A stretch of 64,000 nt of DNA from assembly GCF_004027225.2 (NCBI RefSeq), contig NC_044279.2, forward strand, positions 32,404,705 through 32,468,704, read 5' to 3'. Shown here one piece after another: positions 23,509-33,900 of this stretch. Source of the DNA: Strigops habroptila (Eukaryota > Chordata > Aves > Psittaciformes > Psittacidae). A program made the position numbers and the translations under genes. The notes under the pieces were generated by a model. It did not search any database and was not told where the DNA came from. It worked only from the letters and a program-made list of their open reading frames with translations. Positions within the stretch are counted from its first letter, which is position 1; each line of letters opens with the position of its first letter.

Positions 23509-26081
23509 CTAGTCACGTTAGTAATGCAACCTACTTGAACTAACCCACATGGGTAAGTTTGCCTTCCAGCCCACCTACCTATAGTAATGTTGCAGTGTAT
23601 TGTGTCCTTGCAGGGTAAGGCAGATGACTCAGAACATGCTCTGTTTTGAAGAATGAGTAAGACTTGCTACACACATTTCCTGTAACTGAGGGATATCCTG
23701 AAGCGTATGAGACTAGTCTGGGGGGGGGGGGTTAAGTACAATTACAATATCATAGAACTAGTATAGCACATCACAAATAAAATGATTGTATGTGATTGTT
23801 CATAATTCACCTGTTGAAGTAACCCCATTAACTACTTGAAACTTAAATATTCTGAACTATTGGAGTTCAGACATTTGTCCTAGAAAAAGGAAGAGTATTT
23901 GAACTCTCAGTCTATTATTCTAAGATATACATTGGCCATTACAGAACTTTCCTAAGAATTAAAAGCTTTGTATTAAACAGGTTAGAAATATCAGACAAAA
24001 AGTTTTCCATACAATTACCATGTCTGCATCTCATACTAAGGACAGCTAGTGAAAGAAGGTAAAATGAACACACAGGTAGGAGCCAGCAGAAGACCTGGCA
24101 GCACTTATGAGACTTGTACATAAAGTAATTACACACTCCACTGGTCTGAAATCAATAATTTATATGCTCTTTTATATATTGGAGCTCACATTTTATTGGC
24201 AGTTGTTATTACCAATTCACTTCAATAGAGGGCAAAAGAGACTGAAGTTGTCATCTCAGACAAGAGGTTGCACTCAAGAGTGAGAATTAAGAAATCTGGA
24301 AGGATTACATACAACTGGTAACATAACCGAGATAAAAGAAAAATACTAGAGCTGTACAGAGTTTGGGTAATTTTAATTTCCCTTAATGCATCACCACTCT
24401 CCCAAACTGTGAGTCATACTGAAATAAACACAAGAACCTGATGAAACAAAATGATCTCAAAACTCTTCAGTCATTTCGCTCTAGACTTGAACAGATTGCA
24501 AGCACTAACTTAACAGTACCAGGAAAAATATATGATGTGGTGAACTGGACATACATTCTCCTACATTTTCTTTTACTAACTTTTAATGCAGCAAATTTCT
24601 GAATAATTTGGTGCACTTAAGGGAATTTCTTCTGGGGAATGACCATTTTATTTGTTTTTATTTTCTCTCTGATTTTATTCCTCCATTAGAACAGGGGCTT
24701 TGCAGGCTACCTAAAAGAACATTTCGAATGGTATCTTTCCTGTTCCCGAGATTCAGTTTCAGTAATGCTTTAAAATTCACCTGCTTTCAGACACAAAGGC
24801 ACAATATCCCAGCAGTCATTAAAAAGTAGAATGTTTTATGAAATGTGAAAGAATAGGCTTTGTTTGGCCTCTGCAATAATTTTTTCACTCCAACTAGGAA
24901 TGCAGAATAGAAAGATGGCTATGTTCTCCGCTCTGTAATGAATCCCATGGTGATGGGCCGCTTTGACCTCTGTATCCTTAAAGAATTCCTCAAACCATGA
25001 TACTTGTCTCCTGCTATTCTCCCCAAATTTTGTCTGCACTAATATAATTTGTTGTAGTGGTCTTAATACAGTATCTTTCAATAACCGATAGCTTTCCTTA
25101 CACTTTTTTGCTGTGGTTTTGACCTACCAATACTCCAAATTTGCTGTCTGCTGTCTTGATGCTCATGGTCTTTATTCTGCTGGGACCTTGGTTTAAGCAG
25201 TATGGATTTTGACCCCTAGCAGTTTGCAAACACTGTGAAAGACAACAAAATCATCTTGACAAATGAGAAAGAGTTGATCAAATGAGGACATATAATAAAA
25301 ACAAGGGCAAAAATGTCCACTTAGGAGCAGAAAATCAGCTACAGAAATACAAAATGGGAAATAGGCTGACAAAGAACTCAAGTACAGAAATTAATCTAAG
25401 ACTTATCACAGACTGCAACAGAAATAGGAGTTGGCAACTGATGCTGCAAAAGAAGTCATTGTCTCTCTGGAATAGAGAAGGAGCATCATATTCAAAATGG
25501 TACAGCAATTGTATTCAGTGTGGGTGAGTTCTTATCTGGAATACAGTATTTGTTATTGGATGCTGTACCTTAAAATAAAGAATTTGGCAATGAAAGAAGG
25601 TGTGAGATACTGACTTGTAATGGAAATAGTAAGATGACAGAAATGAAGCATGAGTGCATACAGTTGTGTAAGCACTAGAGTAATGTAAAAAATTGACTAT
25701 ATTAGTAAACAAGGACATAGTCCACAACAGTAAGATCAAGGATTGTTGCCTGTATTAAGCACAGGACTGCATTCCAGTAGAACCAGACCACAGATTACCA
25801 GTAAGCAGAAGACCCTACCCTCTAACAAGAGGAAGATGGGAGGAAGGTAACAGCATGCCATATGTACCATTCCTTTTCCTTTCAGCTCAGCTAGAATACA
25901 GACTCTGCCTTAAGGAGCTTAGAGCAGGCGTGTCTAAAATTTATGGAGGTGGAAGTAAACAAAATTCTGATGGAAAGAATCAAGCCATAGTGATTTTTGG
26001 CTCTTGAATATAAAAGACATGTCCAAAAATCAGTTCATTGTTGTCCAACATATGATGAGGACCTGATACCTTGTATCCCTT
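23509..26081. other. Long non-coding stretch without recognised gene
   Basis: AT-rich sequence. A G-run lies at about 23720-23731. No exon, RNA gene or transposon tail was recognised. Confidence 0.45.
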
Positions 26082-26215
26082 CACAGAATCACAGAGTGGT
26101 TGAGGTTAGAAGGGACCTCTGGAGGTCATCTGGAGGGGGCATCTAGTGTTAGTTGCCCAGTATTGTGCCCAGGCAGCTTTTAAATATCTCCAATGACGGA
26201 CGTACACAGCCCCCT
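26082..26215 (-). mobile_element. CR1 LINE 3' tail (minus strand)
   Basis: The plus strand begins with CACAGAATCACAGAGTGG, the reverse complement of a CR1 terminal octamer pair. It continues with GAGGTTAGAAGGGACCTCTGGAGGTCATCTGGAG-type sequence (several bases differ from the avian consensus) and GCCCAGGCAGCTTTTAAATATCTCCAATGA. This is the CR1 3' end in reverse. Beyond about 26215 similarity fades. Confidence 0.9.
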
Positions 26216-26449
26216 TGTTCTCTGTGTTGGACGCAAGCGACCCTGTCCAGACCACCCAAACACATCTTGGTTCTTTTAAGTATGTGGGTATGAGAGTCCA
26301 AGTGAATGAGATCACTGAGAAAATGACTGTGAATGGGTAAAGCCAATGTACTTAAGAGATTTTGTAAAACAATATCCCATTCTCCTTCCATAGAGTCTCA
26401 CACTGAGACTTTTAGACTAACATGTCAGCAAAGTACAGACAGCGATACA

Positions 26450-26795
26450 TGCTGGAAGGGTGGAAGGCCTGGGTTTGTGTAGTCTGGATAAGAAAAGCTT
26501 CAGAGGCATTAAAATGATAATTTACCATATGTAATATGCTATTATTAGGAGGACAATAATCAGCTGTTGTCATGGATGCTGGGAGAAAGACAAGAAGAAA
26601 ACAGCTTCAATTGCTGCAAAATTATTTTGGCTGTGCATCGACAGGAGTGAAACTCTGGCGAGAACTTACCTGGGGACTTCATGGGCTCCTCACTGGGGTC
26701 TGTGAAGCACATGACCAGCAAACATTTGTCACCAATGTCTGGATACATTCAAACCTCCCTTGCTGCTGAGGGTTGGACCAGACCAGCAGTCAACA
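26450..26795 (+). mobile_element. Highly decayed CR1 LINE remnant
   Basis: Scattered blocks in the right order resemble CR1. CTGGGTTTGTGTAGTCTGGATAAG (26469-26492) matches the LGLFSLEK coding block. GACAAGAAGAAAACAGCTTCAATTGCTGCA (26590-26619) matches the RTRGNGFKL block. GCTGCTGAGGGTTGGACCAGACCAGC (26763-26788) matches the 3' end. The spacers between them have drifted or gained insertions. It would be an old insertion in the opposite orientation to the neighbour at 26082. I matched these blocks by eye from memory of the family. Confidence 0.5.
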
Positions 26796-29554
26796 GAGTA
26801 TTTCTGATGGTTGGCACCAGATTCATTGTCAAAGGCCATGTGACTCAGAGACCCTGGTGCCAGCCCAGATCCATGTCAGTTAGAGACTTGGCGCCTGTGC
26901 CAAAGTTTTGTCACCACTGGACTAAACAATCTCTTTCAGTCTCTTCCTGACCTATGTTGTTAGGGTTGCTATGGAACTCTTACCCATGGAAGCAATTTTT
27001 CCGCTGGGTTCATGGACCTCTGCTCTGTTTCTCACTACCAGGAATAAGACATTTTTATTTCTTCTTCAATAAAATTGTAAACAGCCGTGCTTAAGCTGGC
27101 GAGTGGGAGGGAAAGATTTGGTTCAGCCTAACTTTTTCATTTCAGATGACTTCTGAAAAACCCTGCTTGTCGGCTAGAGGTTACACAACTGCAATTCTTT
27201 TGAGTGGATCTCTTGTTATTATCCGTCTGACAAGGAGATGGCAGCAGGGTGGTGCTGTTGCGTTTTTCTCTTCCTTTGCTTTTTCTTTTTTTTCAATCTC
27301 TGTTTTTCAGGAGTAACAAAACGAAGCTTCTGAAGCTTTGGTGCTTTACCGAAAGTGCACATGGAAGTAGCTGCATTAGGTATCAAGTTAAAAAACAAAC
27401 AGCTATGCATTTTCGAAAAGTTTATGGGAATTTTAGACAGAGTGCTTCTATTGCCTTTTCAGGTAACTGAAAAACTCAGCTCTGAAGTAACCTATGAAAT
27501 TGAATATTCAGGTTCAAATTCAGATTCACAAGCTGAATGAATCCCTCAAATATTCATGTTCTGTAATTGCAGGGAGAAATCCTGCAGTGAGAGCAGGACT
27601 GAAGAGGTAGATCTTCTACCTGTATTTTTAGTAGGATCCGGTTAAAAACATTTTGTCTATAGCCTGGTTTTGAAATGCTTCTCTTTTGTACACATTGTTT
27701 TCTTTGGACTTTGCAGCTTTTCGATTACCTCTTCATTCATGAAATGTGAAAATGGGAAGTGTGTAACCAAGGTAACAATGATGTCCCTGGTGTATATCTG
27801 AGAGTGCACAAATCTCTAGTCACAGTCCTAAACCAAGCTGTACCTTATCTGTAACACTCCCTGCTCTCCTCCTACCATCTACAAAATGAGACCTCACCAC
27901 TGGGACCACATTTTGGGGAGGACCCACAGGGAAGGAGGACAGCTGAATATTACACAATATAGGTATATAAAGATGTCACTGCATCTGTTTGCAGATGCAT
28001 TGAAACCAGTGATGTCTGTGGCCAAGTGAATGCTTCTGGCAAGGAACAGCATGATTCATTCTCTCCATGTCACCTCACAAAGTGTAAAACCTGGCAAGTG
28101 GTCGTGACAGTGAGTAAGGCACATGCTGAGATGGGCAGAGGCAGACTGGCTGGGTCACAGGCCAGTGCACCAGATTTCTAACTTGGGACGCAAGAAAACG
28201 CATGTCTTACTCGGCATCATGACCCCCTACTGGATATCCCTGCATCATATTGCCCTCTGCCAGTTCAGCTCTGTGAGGCTTTCTTTATCTAACACAGTGA
28301 GAAAAATGCTCAGTGTCAGGTGGTGCTGATAATGCTCATTTGCTAATACTGGTGCTGGCATGAATTGGGTCAAGAGAGGTAGTTTCTGTTATGATGATTT
28401 CACTTACACCTTTGTGGACCACTACTCTCTTCAAGCGATCAATGTGAGGAGGTCTTTGTTAAGCAGAGTTGCTCCAAAACTTCCCAATTAGATTTCTCAA
28501 CTCATTTTTGTCTGAAAGTGCTTGCACTTAGACTTGTTGTAATGCCAGGCCCTGCTGTGGCTCTAACCCACAGCTGCCTGACAACAGATAACCATATCAG
28601 CAAGTGACAGGCTTATCAGACAAATGGCTTCTCGTCCAGATTCCTGTTTGTACTCTTCAGACATCCTGGGTCCTGTGGGCCATTTTCGTACCAGCAATAG
28701 ACTAGAGACTGAAAATAGATTGCTTATAGAGTATTTATTGCTTTATGCAGGAAAAAGAAAATAATCTTGCTCTTCTTATCTTCTGCTTTCCTTAAACACA
28801 ACTCCCCCGTTTCTTCAATACATTTTTCCAGTCTCATTTCCATTTCTTCCCACTATCCAAGCTCAGCCCAGTTCCTCTTTGGGCACTCCTCCAGATACCT
28901 TCCAGTTTTAGGAACCCTCTACTTTCCTTCTGGAACCAATACATGTGAGTAGATCAGTATATTGCTGAGCACTCAAATCCATTTTCATGAGTATGTTTGC
29001 CCCCATAGCATTTCTGCATAGTGACAATTCTGCATTCCCTGTGTTGCAAAACTCTCCTAGTTTGTATTTGGAGATGGAGATAAGGGCAAGCTCTTGGCTA
29101 TGAAACAGTTAGCTGCGTTGAATACATCGGTAGGGCTCTAATGCTGGGCTTTGATTTCAGTCCTTCAGCATTCCCTCTCCAACTTCTGCTACTTTCTCCA
29201 AATAGCTCTGCCAGTACTTACTGGGTTACGGGTTTTTATATACATGGGCTTCACATTTTCAGAAGTATTTAGCAATGGTGAGTTCTTCAGTGCCTGGGTG
29301 CATCATCTGACTTATTTCAGGGTTTCACTCCTGACTCATTGCCAAAAGGTCATGCCAAAACACATGAATGAAACCAGAGACATCTTTATATCTATGATTC
29401 TATGATTGTAAAATCTTCACCCTGGATTCTGTTGAAAACCTCTTCCCTACTTAGTTTTAAGATGGTGTCTGATCAGCTTATTATATGATAATGAATACAG
29501 ATCCTATGATATGGCCAACTGAAAGAAAAATAAAGAAAAGGAAACAAAATGCAC
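26796..29554. other. Long non-coding stretch without recognised gene
   Basis: No gene recognised. Two lone octamers TCTATGAT at about 29393-29408 resemble a CR1 end, but no CR1 body precedes them. Open frames at 28767-28952 and 27249-27540 have no domain. Confidence 0.45.
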
Positions 29555-30078
29555 CAAGGAATACTGGGTTCAGTTTTTGTCCCCACTATAAAAAAAAAAA
29601 AGGATTTGACCAGGCTAGAGAGGGACCAGAGAAGGGCCACAAAGGTGATCCAAAGACTTGGAAGCCTGCTGTATGGGGAAAGACTGAGACAACTTGGTTT
29701 GTTCAGCCTTGAGAAAAAAAGGCTCAAGGGATGCCTTATCACCATGTCCCAGTACTTAAAGGGTGGCTACAAAGAAGGCAGAGACTCCCTTTTTACAAGG
29801 AGTCACATGGAAGAGACAAGGGGTGATGGGCACAAGTTACTCCTGGGGAGATTCCAGTGGGACACAAGAAGAAAATTTTTTGCATGGAGGACAATCAGCC
29901 ATTGGAATAATCCCCTCAGGGAAGTGGTGGATTCCCCAACACTGGACACTTTTAATACTCAGCTGGACAGCATGGTGGGACGTCTAGTCTAGGTCATGCT
30001 TTGCCTAGAAAGGTTGGATCAGATGATCCTTTATGTCCTTTCCAGCCTGATATTCTATGATTCTATGACTGAATGATT
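29555..30078 (+). mobile_element. CR1 LINE 3' fragment, nearly complete C-terminal coding part
   Basis: The frame at 29549-29992 contains [72 protein letters not shown] and PLREVVDSPTLDTF. These are the C-terminal CR1 ORF2 blocks in order, ending at QLDSMVGRLV. The 3' end has AAAGGTTGGATCAGATGATCC, TCCTTTCCAGCC and the terminal octamers to about 30078. The CACTATAC-AAAAAG site has become a 12-A run at about 29589-29600. This copy belongs to a different CR1 subfamily from the one at 22885, judging by the FTRSHMEET block and 3' end. It sits only about 200 bp upstream of the CpG-island promoter. Confidence 0.95.
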
Positions 30079-30539
30079 AGTATGTTTTTTCCAGCTTCCC
30101 CCTTTTAATCATTCAGGATGCTATTAATGAAGTACGTCAATGTGCCTGCTTACAGAGCGAGATTTTGACCAGGGACTCTGCCTCTCTCTGCCCAAAGGTC
30201 AGCAAGTGTCTTCTACCCACTCGGACAGCTCCAGCTGGAAGATGATAACGATGTCCGGACCAAGGAAACGCATTGCTGCCTGTCCTGAACCGCACGCCCA
30301 GCACGACTTCCTGCGGGTCTGCCGGTGGGCAGGAGCTGTGCGCGGCTGCGAGCGGCGGGACGCGCTGGGAGCCCGCGGGCACCGCGCCGGGGTGGGAGCA
30401 GGCGGATCTGCCGGAAAGGTGCCGGCGGCCGCCCCGCCCGCCCCCCGCCGCCGCCCCGCCTCCGGGGCAGGGAGGGCTCGGGGCGGGCTCGGCTCCCGGC
30501 GGCGAGAGAGAGGGCGCGGGGGGCCGCAGCTCCGGCAAC

Positions 30540-30624
30540 ATGAATGCGGAGAACCAAGATGTGCTGCTGGATCTGGAGGGGGAGGAGGAGGAGGAGGAGG
30601 AAGATGATGATGATGGCGAGACCG
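30540..30624 (+). CDS. Probable first coding exon of an unidentified gene: acidic N-terminus
   Basis: Twenty-eight codons plus one base run from ATG 30540 to a near-perfect splice donor (ACCG|GTGAGT, GT at 30625-30626). The start context CAAC-ATG-A has the favoured A at -3. The product begins M-N-A-E-N-Q-D-V-L-L-D-L-E-G, then seven glutamates (six GAG, one GAA, 30582-30602), four aspartates (GAT, 30603-30614) and G-E-T. The same frame is open upstream to an ATG at 30273, but that part is Pro/Ala/Gly-rich GC-island translation with no sign of being coding, so I prefer 30540. Reading through the donor ends at once (G-E-stop at 30632), consistent with splicing. I do not recognise the gene. The purely acidic tract suggests a nuclear, chromatin or cytosolic protein but does not identify it. 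Everything beyond phase 1 is unknown. Confidence 0.6.
30582..30614 (+). repeat. Coding trinucleotide repeats (GAG)6GAA(GAT)4
   Basis: Six perfect GAG units at 30582-30599, one GAA, then four perfect GAT units at 30603-30614, all in the reading frame of the acidic exon. They encode the E7-D4 run. The perfect repeats may vary in length between individuals. Confidence 0.9.
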
Positions 30625-30630
30625 GTGAGT
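30625..30630 (+). promoter_or_regulatory. Splice donor of the CpG-island exon
   Basis: GTGAGT directly after ACCG is an almost ideal U1-binding 5' splice site. It leaves one base of an interrupted codon (phase 1). Confidence 0.6.
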
Positions 30631-30900
30631 AGGGGGCTGGCGCGGGGAGCGTCCCGGGCTGCTGCAGCCTGGGGAAGCCGCCCGTGGAGCTGGTGTCGCG
30701 GTGGGGAGGGCACATGGCCGCGGCCGGGGAGGGGTGGCGGGAAGGGTGCTCGCGCCGCGGCTCACCTCCTTCCGCTACAACTTCTGGTGATGTTCGGTGC
30801 AAAATGCGTGATCTCTTTGTCTGTGCTGGCAGTGTGTGCCAGGTGCGGCTTCCTCATGGAGCGCCGCCGCCGCGCTCCTGCTTCCCCAACATCGGCACGG

Positions 30901-33900
30901 CTCGGCTGGCAGGGAAGCACTCAAAACTTTACCTGCGCCTTTCCCTCTCCCGGGAGGGAAAAGCTTGAGTCGGCACAGAAGCAGCGCTTGGCAGTAGGGG
31001 CGATGCTGGAGACCTTGTGATCTCCCAGCACTGGCACAGCCTGTGCCAGGGTGCCTTGGATCTTTGGGAACTGCCAGGAATGCCAGGGCGCTCCGGGCAG
31101 CATCCCTGGGCTGATCCGTGTGGTTGGCAGCAGCTGCTTCTCCCCGTCCTGCCGACCTGGCGTGCCTCAGTTTGACAGCCAAGAAAAGGAGGGCGAAATG
31201 AAACCACCCCGCTCCAGAAAAACATAACGTAAATTGGCAAAACATAAGAAGATAGTAATTTTGCTGGAAAAATACGCGTATTGTGTCTGCCGGAAATGCA
31301 GATAGTAAAATGACCAGAGCATTTTAAACTCAAAGACAAAGTATGTTAGTCTCGTCCCAGCAGGAGGACAATGACATTTGTATTTACTGTGGAAATTAAT
31401 TCTATTAAAGTATTTCCAGAAAACAGCCCAAAAGGAGTTGGTTCTCAGCTGGTTCAGACTGAAGGGTTCTATTCATTTCACTAAAGAGACACAGATCTGC
31501 TTCAGTTCAGAATCTGTTTTCAGCTGCAGTACCCAAGATATTATTTCTGAAGACTATTATTCCTACTTAACTTGTTAAAATGGATTTAACAAACAAGGAA
31601 TACAGGCAAATGTCAATTAGACAAGCAAGTAGAAAATAGATTTGTATATATAAATTTTATCAAATAAGAAGGTTCCTGCTCATTATTGTTCATGAAGGTC
31701 ATGAATGTTTTTATTGAGAAGTACAGAATTTTGATTTTTTTTTAATACTGGGGCTGAATTTCTGCATTTTTAAAATGTTGCAACAACATTGACTATCCCT
31801 GATACTCTTGTGGCTTCCAAATGGCCGATACAGTTTGACTCATTTATTCAGTCAGCCCACTCCAAAAGTGTATAAAGTTTGAGCCTCACCCAATGCCTGT
31901 GGAAATCAGGGAATGTCTTTCCTCCAACATTACTAGCCTTTGTTTCAGATGCTGTGGGAGTATCCCTTGATTTACAGTAATAGTCCAAAGACAAATTCAG
32001 TTTTCCGTATGAAGTGAGGCAGAGGAGTTGTTTGACTCCACTCCATGAATTAAAGGGTGGATCAGCACTGCAATGTATTAATCAACACATGCCTTTTTCT
32101 TTCCATTCTTCACCCTAGAGAACAACTAAATTGTTTCTTACTCATGACTCTATCAAATTCGTGGTTAGTTCAGCTCCCAGAGCCAGCAAATCATGAGCTG
32201 CATGTTCTGCTTGCCAAATACAGCAGTGTGGAACAACTCACGCTATGTGGCAAAACTGACTAAAAATTGAGCAGTGATGATTTCACAAGTTGTTATGCAA
32301 AGCCTGTTGGTACACAGTGCCTAGCTCTATCACGTTTGCCATTCTGCCTTGCAAAATGCATGTGTAAAAATCTTGAGCGTTTTACGTTAGGTATAGTTAC
32401 AGGAGAGCTGTTTTGTTAGTCTGAGAAACTTGTAAATTTACTCCCAGTTTTACTCCCAGTTTTATTGTACCACTTGCATCTTCATTTTTCCCAAGAAAGT
32501 CATCCCTGCTTTAGCCAGTAAGTAGGACTTCTGAACTCTTTCCTGTTCTATTCAAGATCAATCTCAAGTGTTTATAGCTCATCAGGAAAGCATTATTATG
32601 GCATATCAAAGTTTGCAGACATGGCTCTGGCTCATGCTGGCATACAGGTGGTTTTGGTTATCCATGCTGACTACTAGCAAACCATTCATGTCAGAAGCAG
32701 GCTTAGGCAGGAGTTGAGAGAAAGAGCTGGACTCATGAGTCCCAGTCCACAGGAAGGCACCACAGCCACCTGCCTGCCATACATAGCTTTGAAATGGATC
32801 GTTTCGGTCAGGCTTGTGCTTAAGGAAGAAAGGTTTCTCCTAAGGTCAGGCTTTTTTAACAAGTTTAAACCTTTATTTTCCCCAGTACTTAAACAAGATG
32901 GGCAACTTTTCCTTTTGGAGTCAGACTGTTTTCAAGAGGATTGTTACGTTAGTGGCATCAATTTGTTTCTGAGATACCTTGTTACCAGGCAGAAATGGTG
33001 GGAAGGACATTGACCTGCGGTTGCCACAGCATTTAAAATTCTCCAAACCCATTATTTTCTGCCTAGAAACTGTCAGACAGTTCCATAAACTGTAAAGTTT
33101 TTCTTTCCCTGGTGCCAAACCTCATACCATATCTAAATTAGTTTGCTTGTGTTTTGGGATTTACAGAATATCTGGTCGCGCTTTCCAGAAGAGTTAACTT
33201 CTGCAGACAATATCCAGAGGCATCCACTCTGGCTAACCATTCCACGTGAAATACTTTTCTCTTTGTTGGGGTATCTTTGCATCTTGCTCACTCTTTGTTG
33301 TCTTGCTTTCGCTCAAATATATCTTATAGGTGTTCCTTCAGCCTTGAATGTACAACCTATCTCCATTTTTTGACACTGCTGCAGTAATCATCAAGCCATG
33401 TTTTATAGGTGATCAAGAAATGGATGTTCATATGTAAACCTTTTTCTTGTCACACAGTCCAGATACTGTCCTGATGAGGCTTCCAGCTCTTCCTTCTGAA
33501 GAGGATTCCATGCTGTTGTTCAGCACATGTTTTACCAACAACAGTAAAAATGTGCAACGGTACTGGCTTATTCAAGCAACATTTTTTGTGGAGCTGCAGC
33601 CTAAAAAGACCAGTTTTATGCACCCCACTGTACAACTGAAACCCTGTCTTAAGGGGTGATGTTGTAATCCAGATGGTGCAGAGCAGGCCCGGCTACCCTT
33701 CACTTCATTACTTTTGCTCACTGTTCTCTCCTCTGCTTGTTTCCTCATGGCATGTACTGAATTTTACCATATTGCCTGCCTAGAGCTTTTATTTTTTCAT
33801 ATTAAGTAGCTTCGTTAACTTGACTTGCTTCTCATATGACCCTATAAATATTATTGATATCATATACTGTACTCCAATATGAATGTAAGTATACCAGCTG

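Larger units (their letters stand above)
30280..30900 (+). promoter_or_regulatory. Strong CpG island promoter
   Basis: The block is CpG-dense from about 30285, with the densest part 30330-30760, and contrasts sharply with AT-rich flanks. It contains a GC box GGGGCGGG at 30480-30487 and CCCCGCCC/CCGCCCC clusters at about 30433-30463. There is no TATA box in the core, as usual for broad housekeeping or neuronal promoters. The first coding exon lies within it on the plus strand and a splice donor follows at 30625, which gives the direction. Confidence 0.85.

Noticed and set aside
29393..29408. Two TCTATGAT octamers as another CR1 3' end
   Set aside because: No CR1 body precedes them. Two octamers can arise by chance or be the last trace of a deleted copy.
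30137..30802. 221-codon minus-strand frame through the CpG island
   Set aside because: GC-rich islands are stop-poor in all frames. The plus-strand exon with a donor explains the region better, and the frame is pure Pro/Ser/Ala/Arg.
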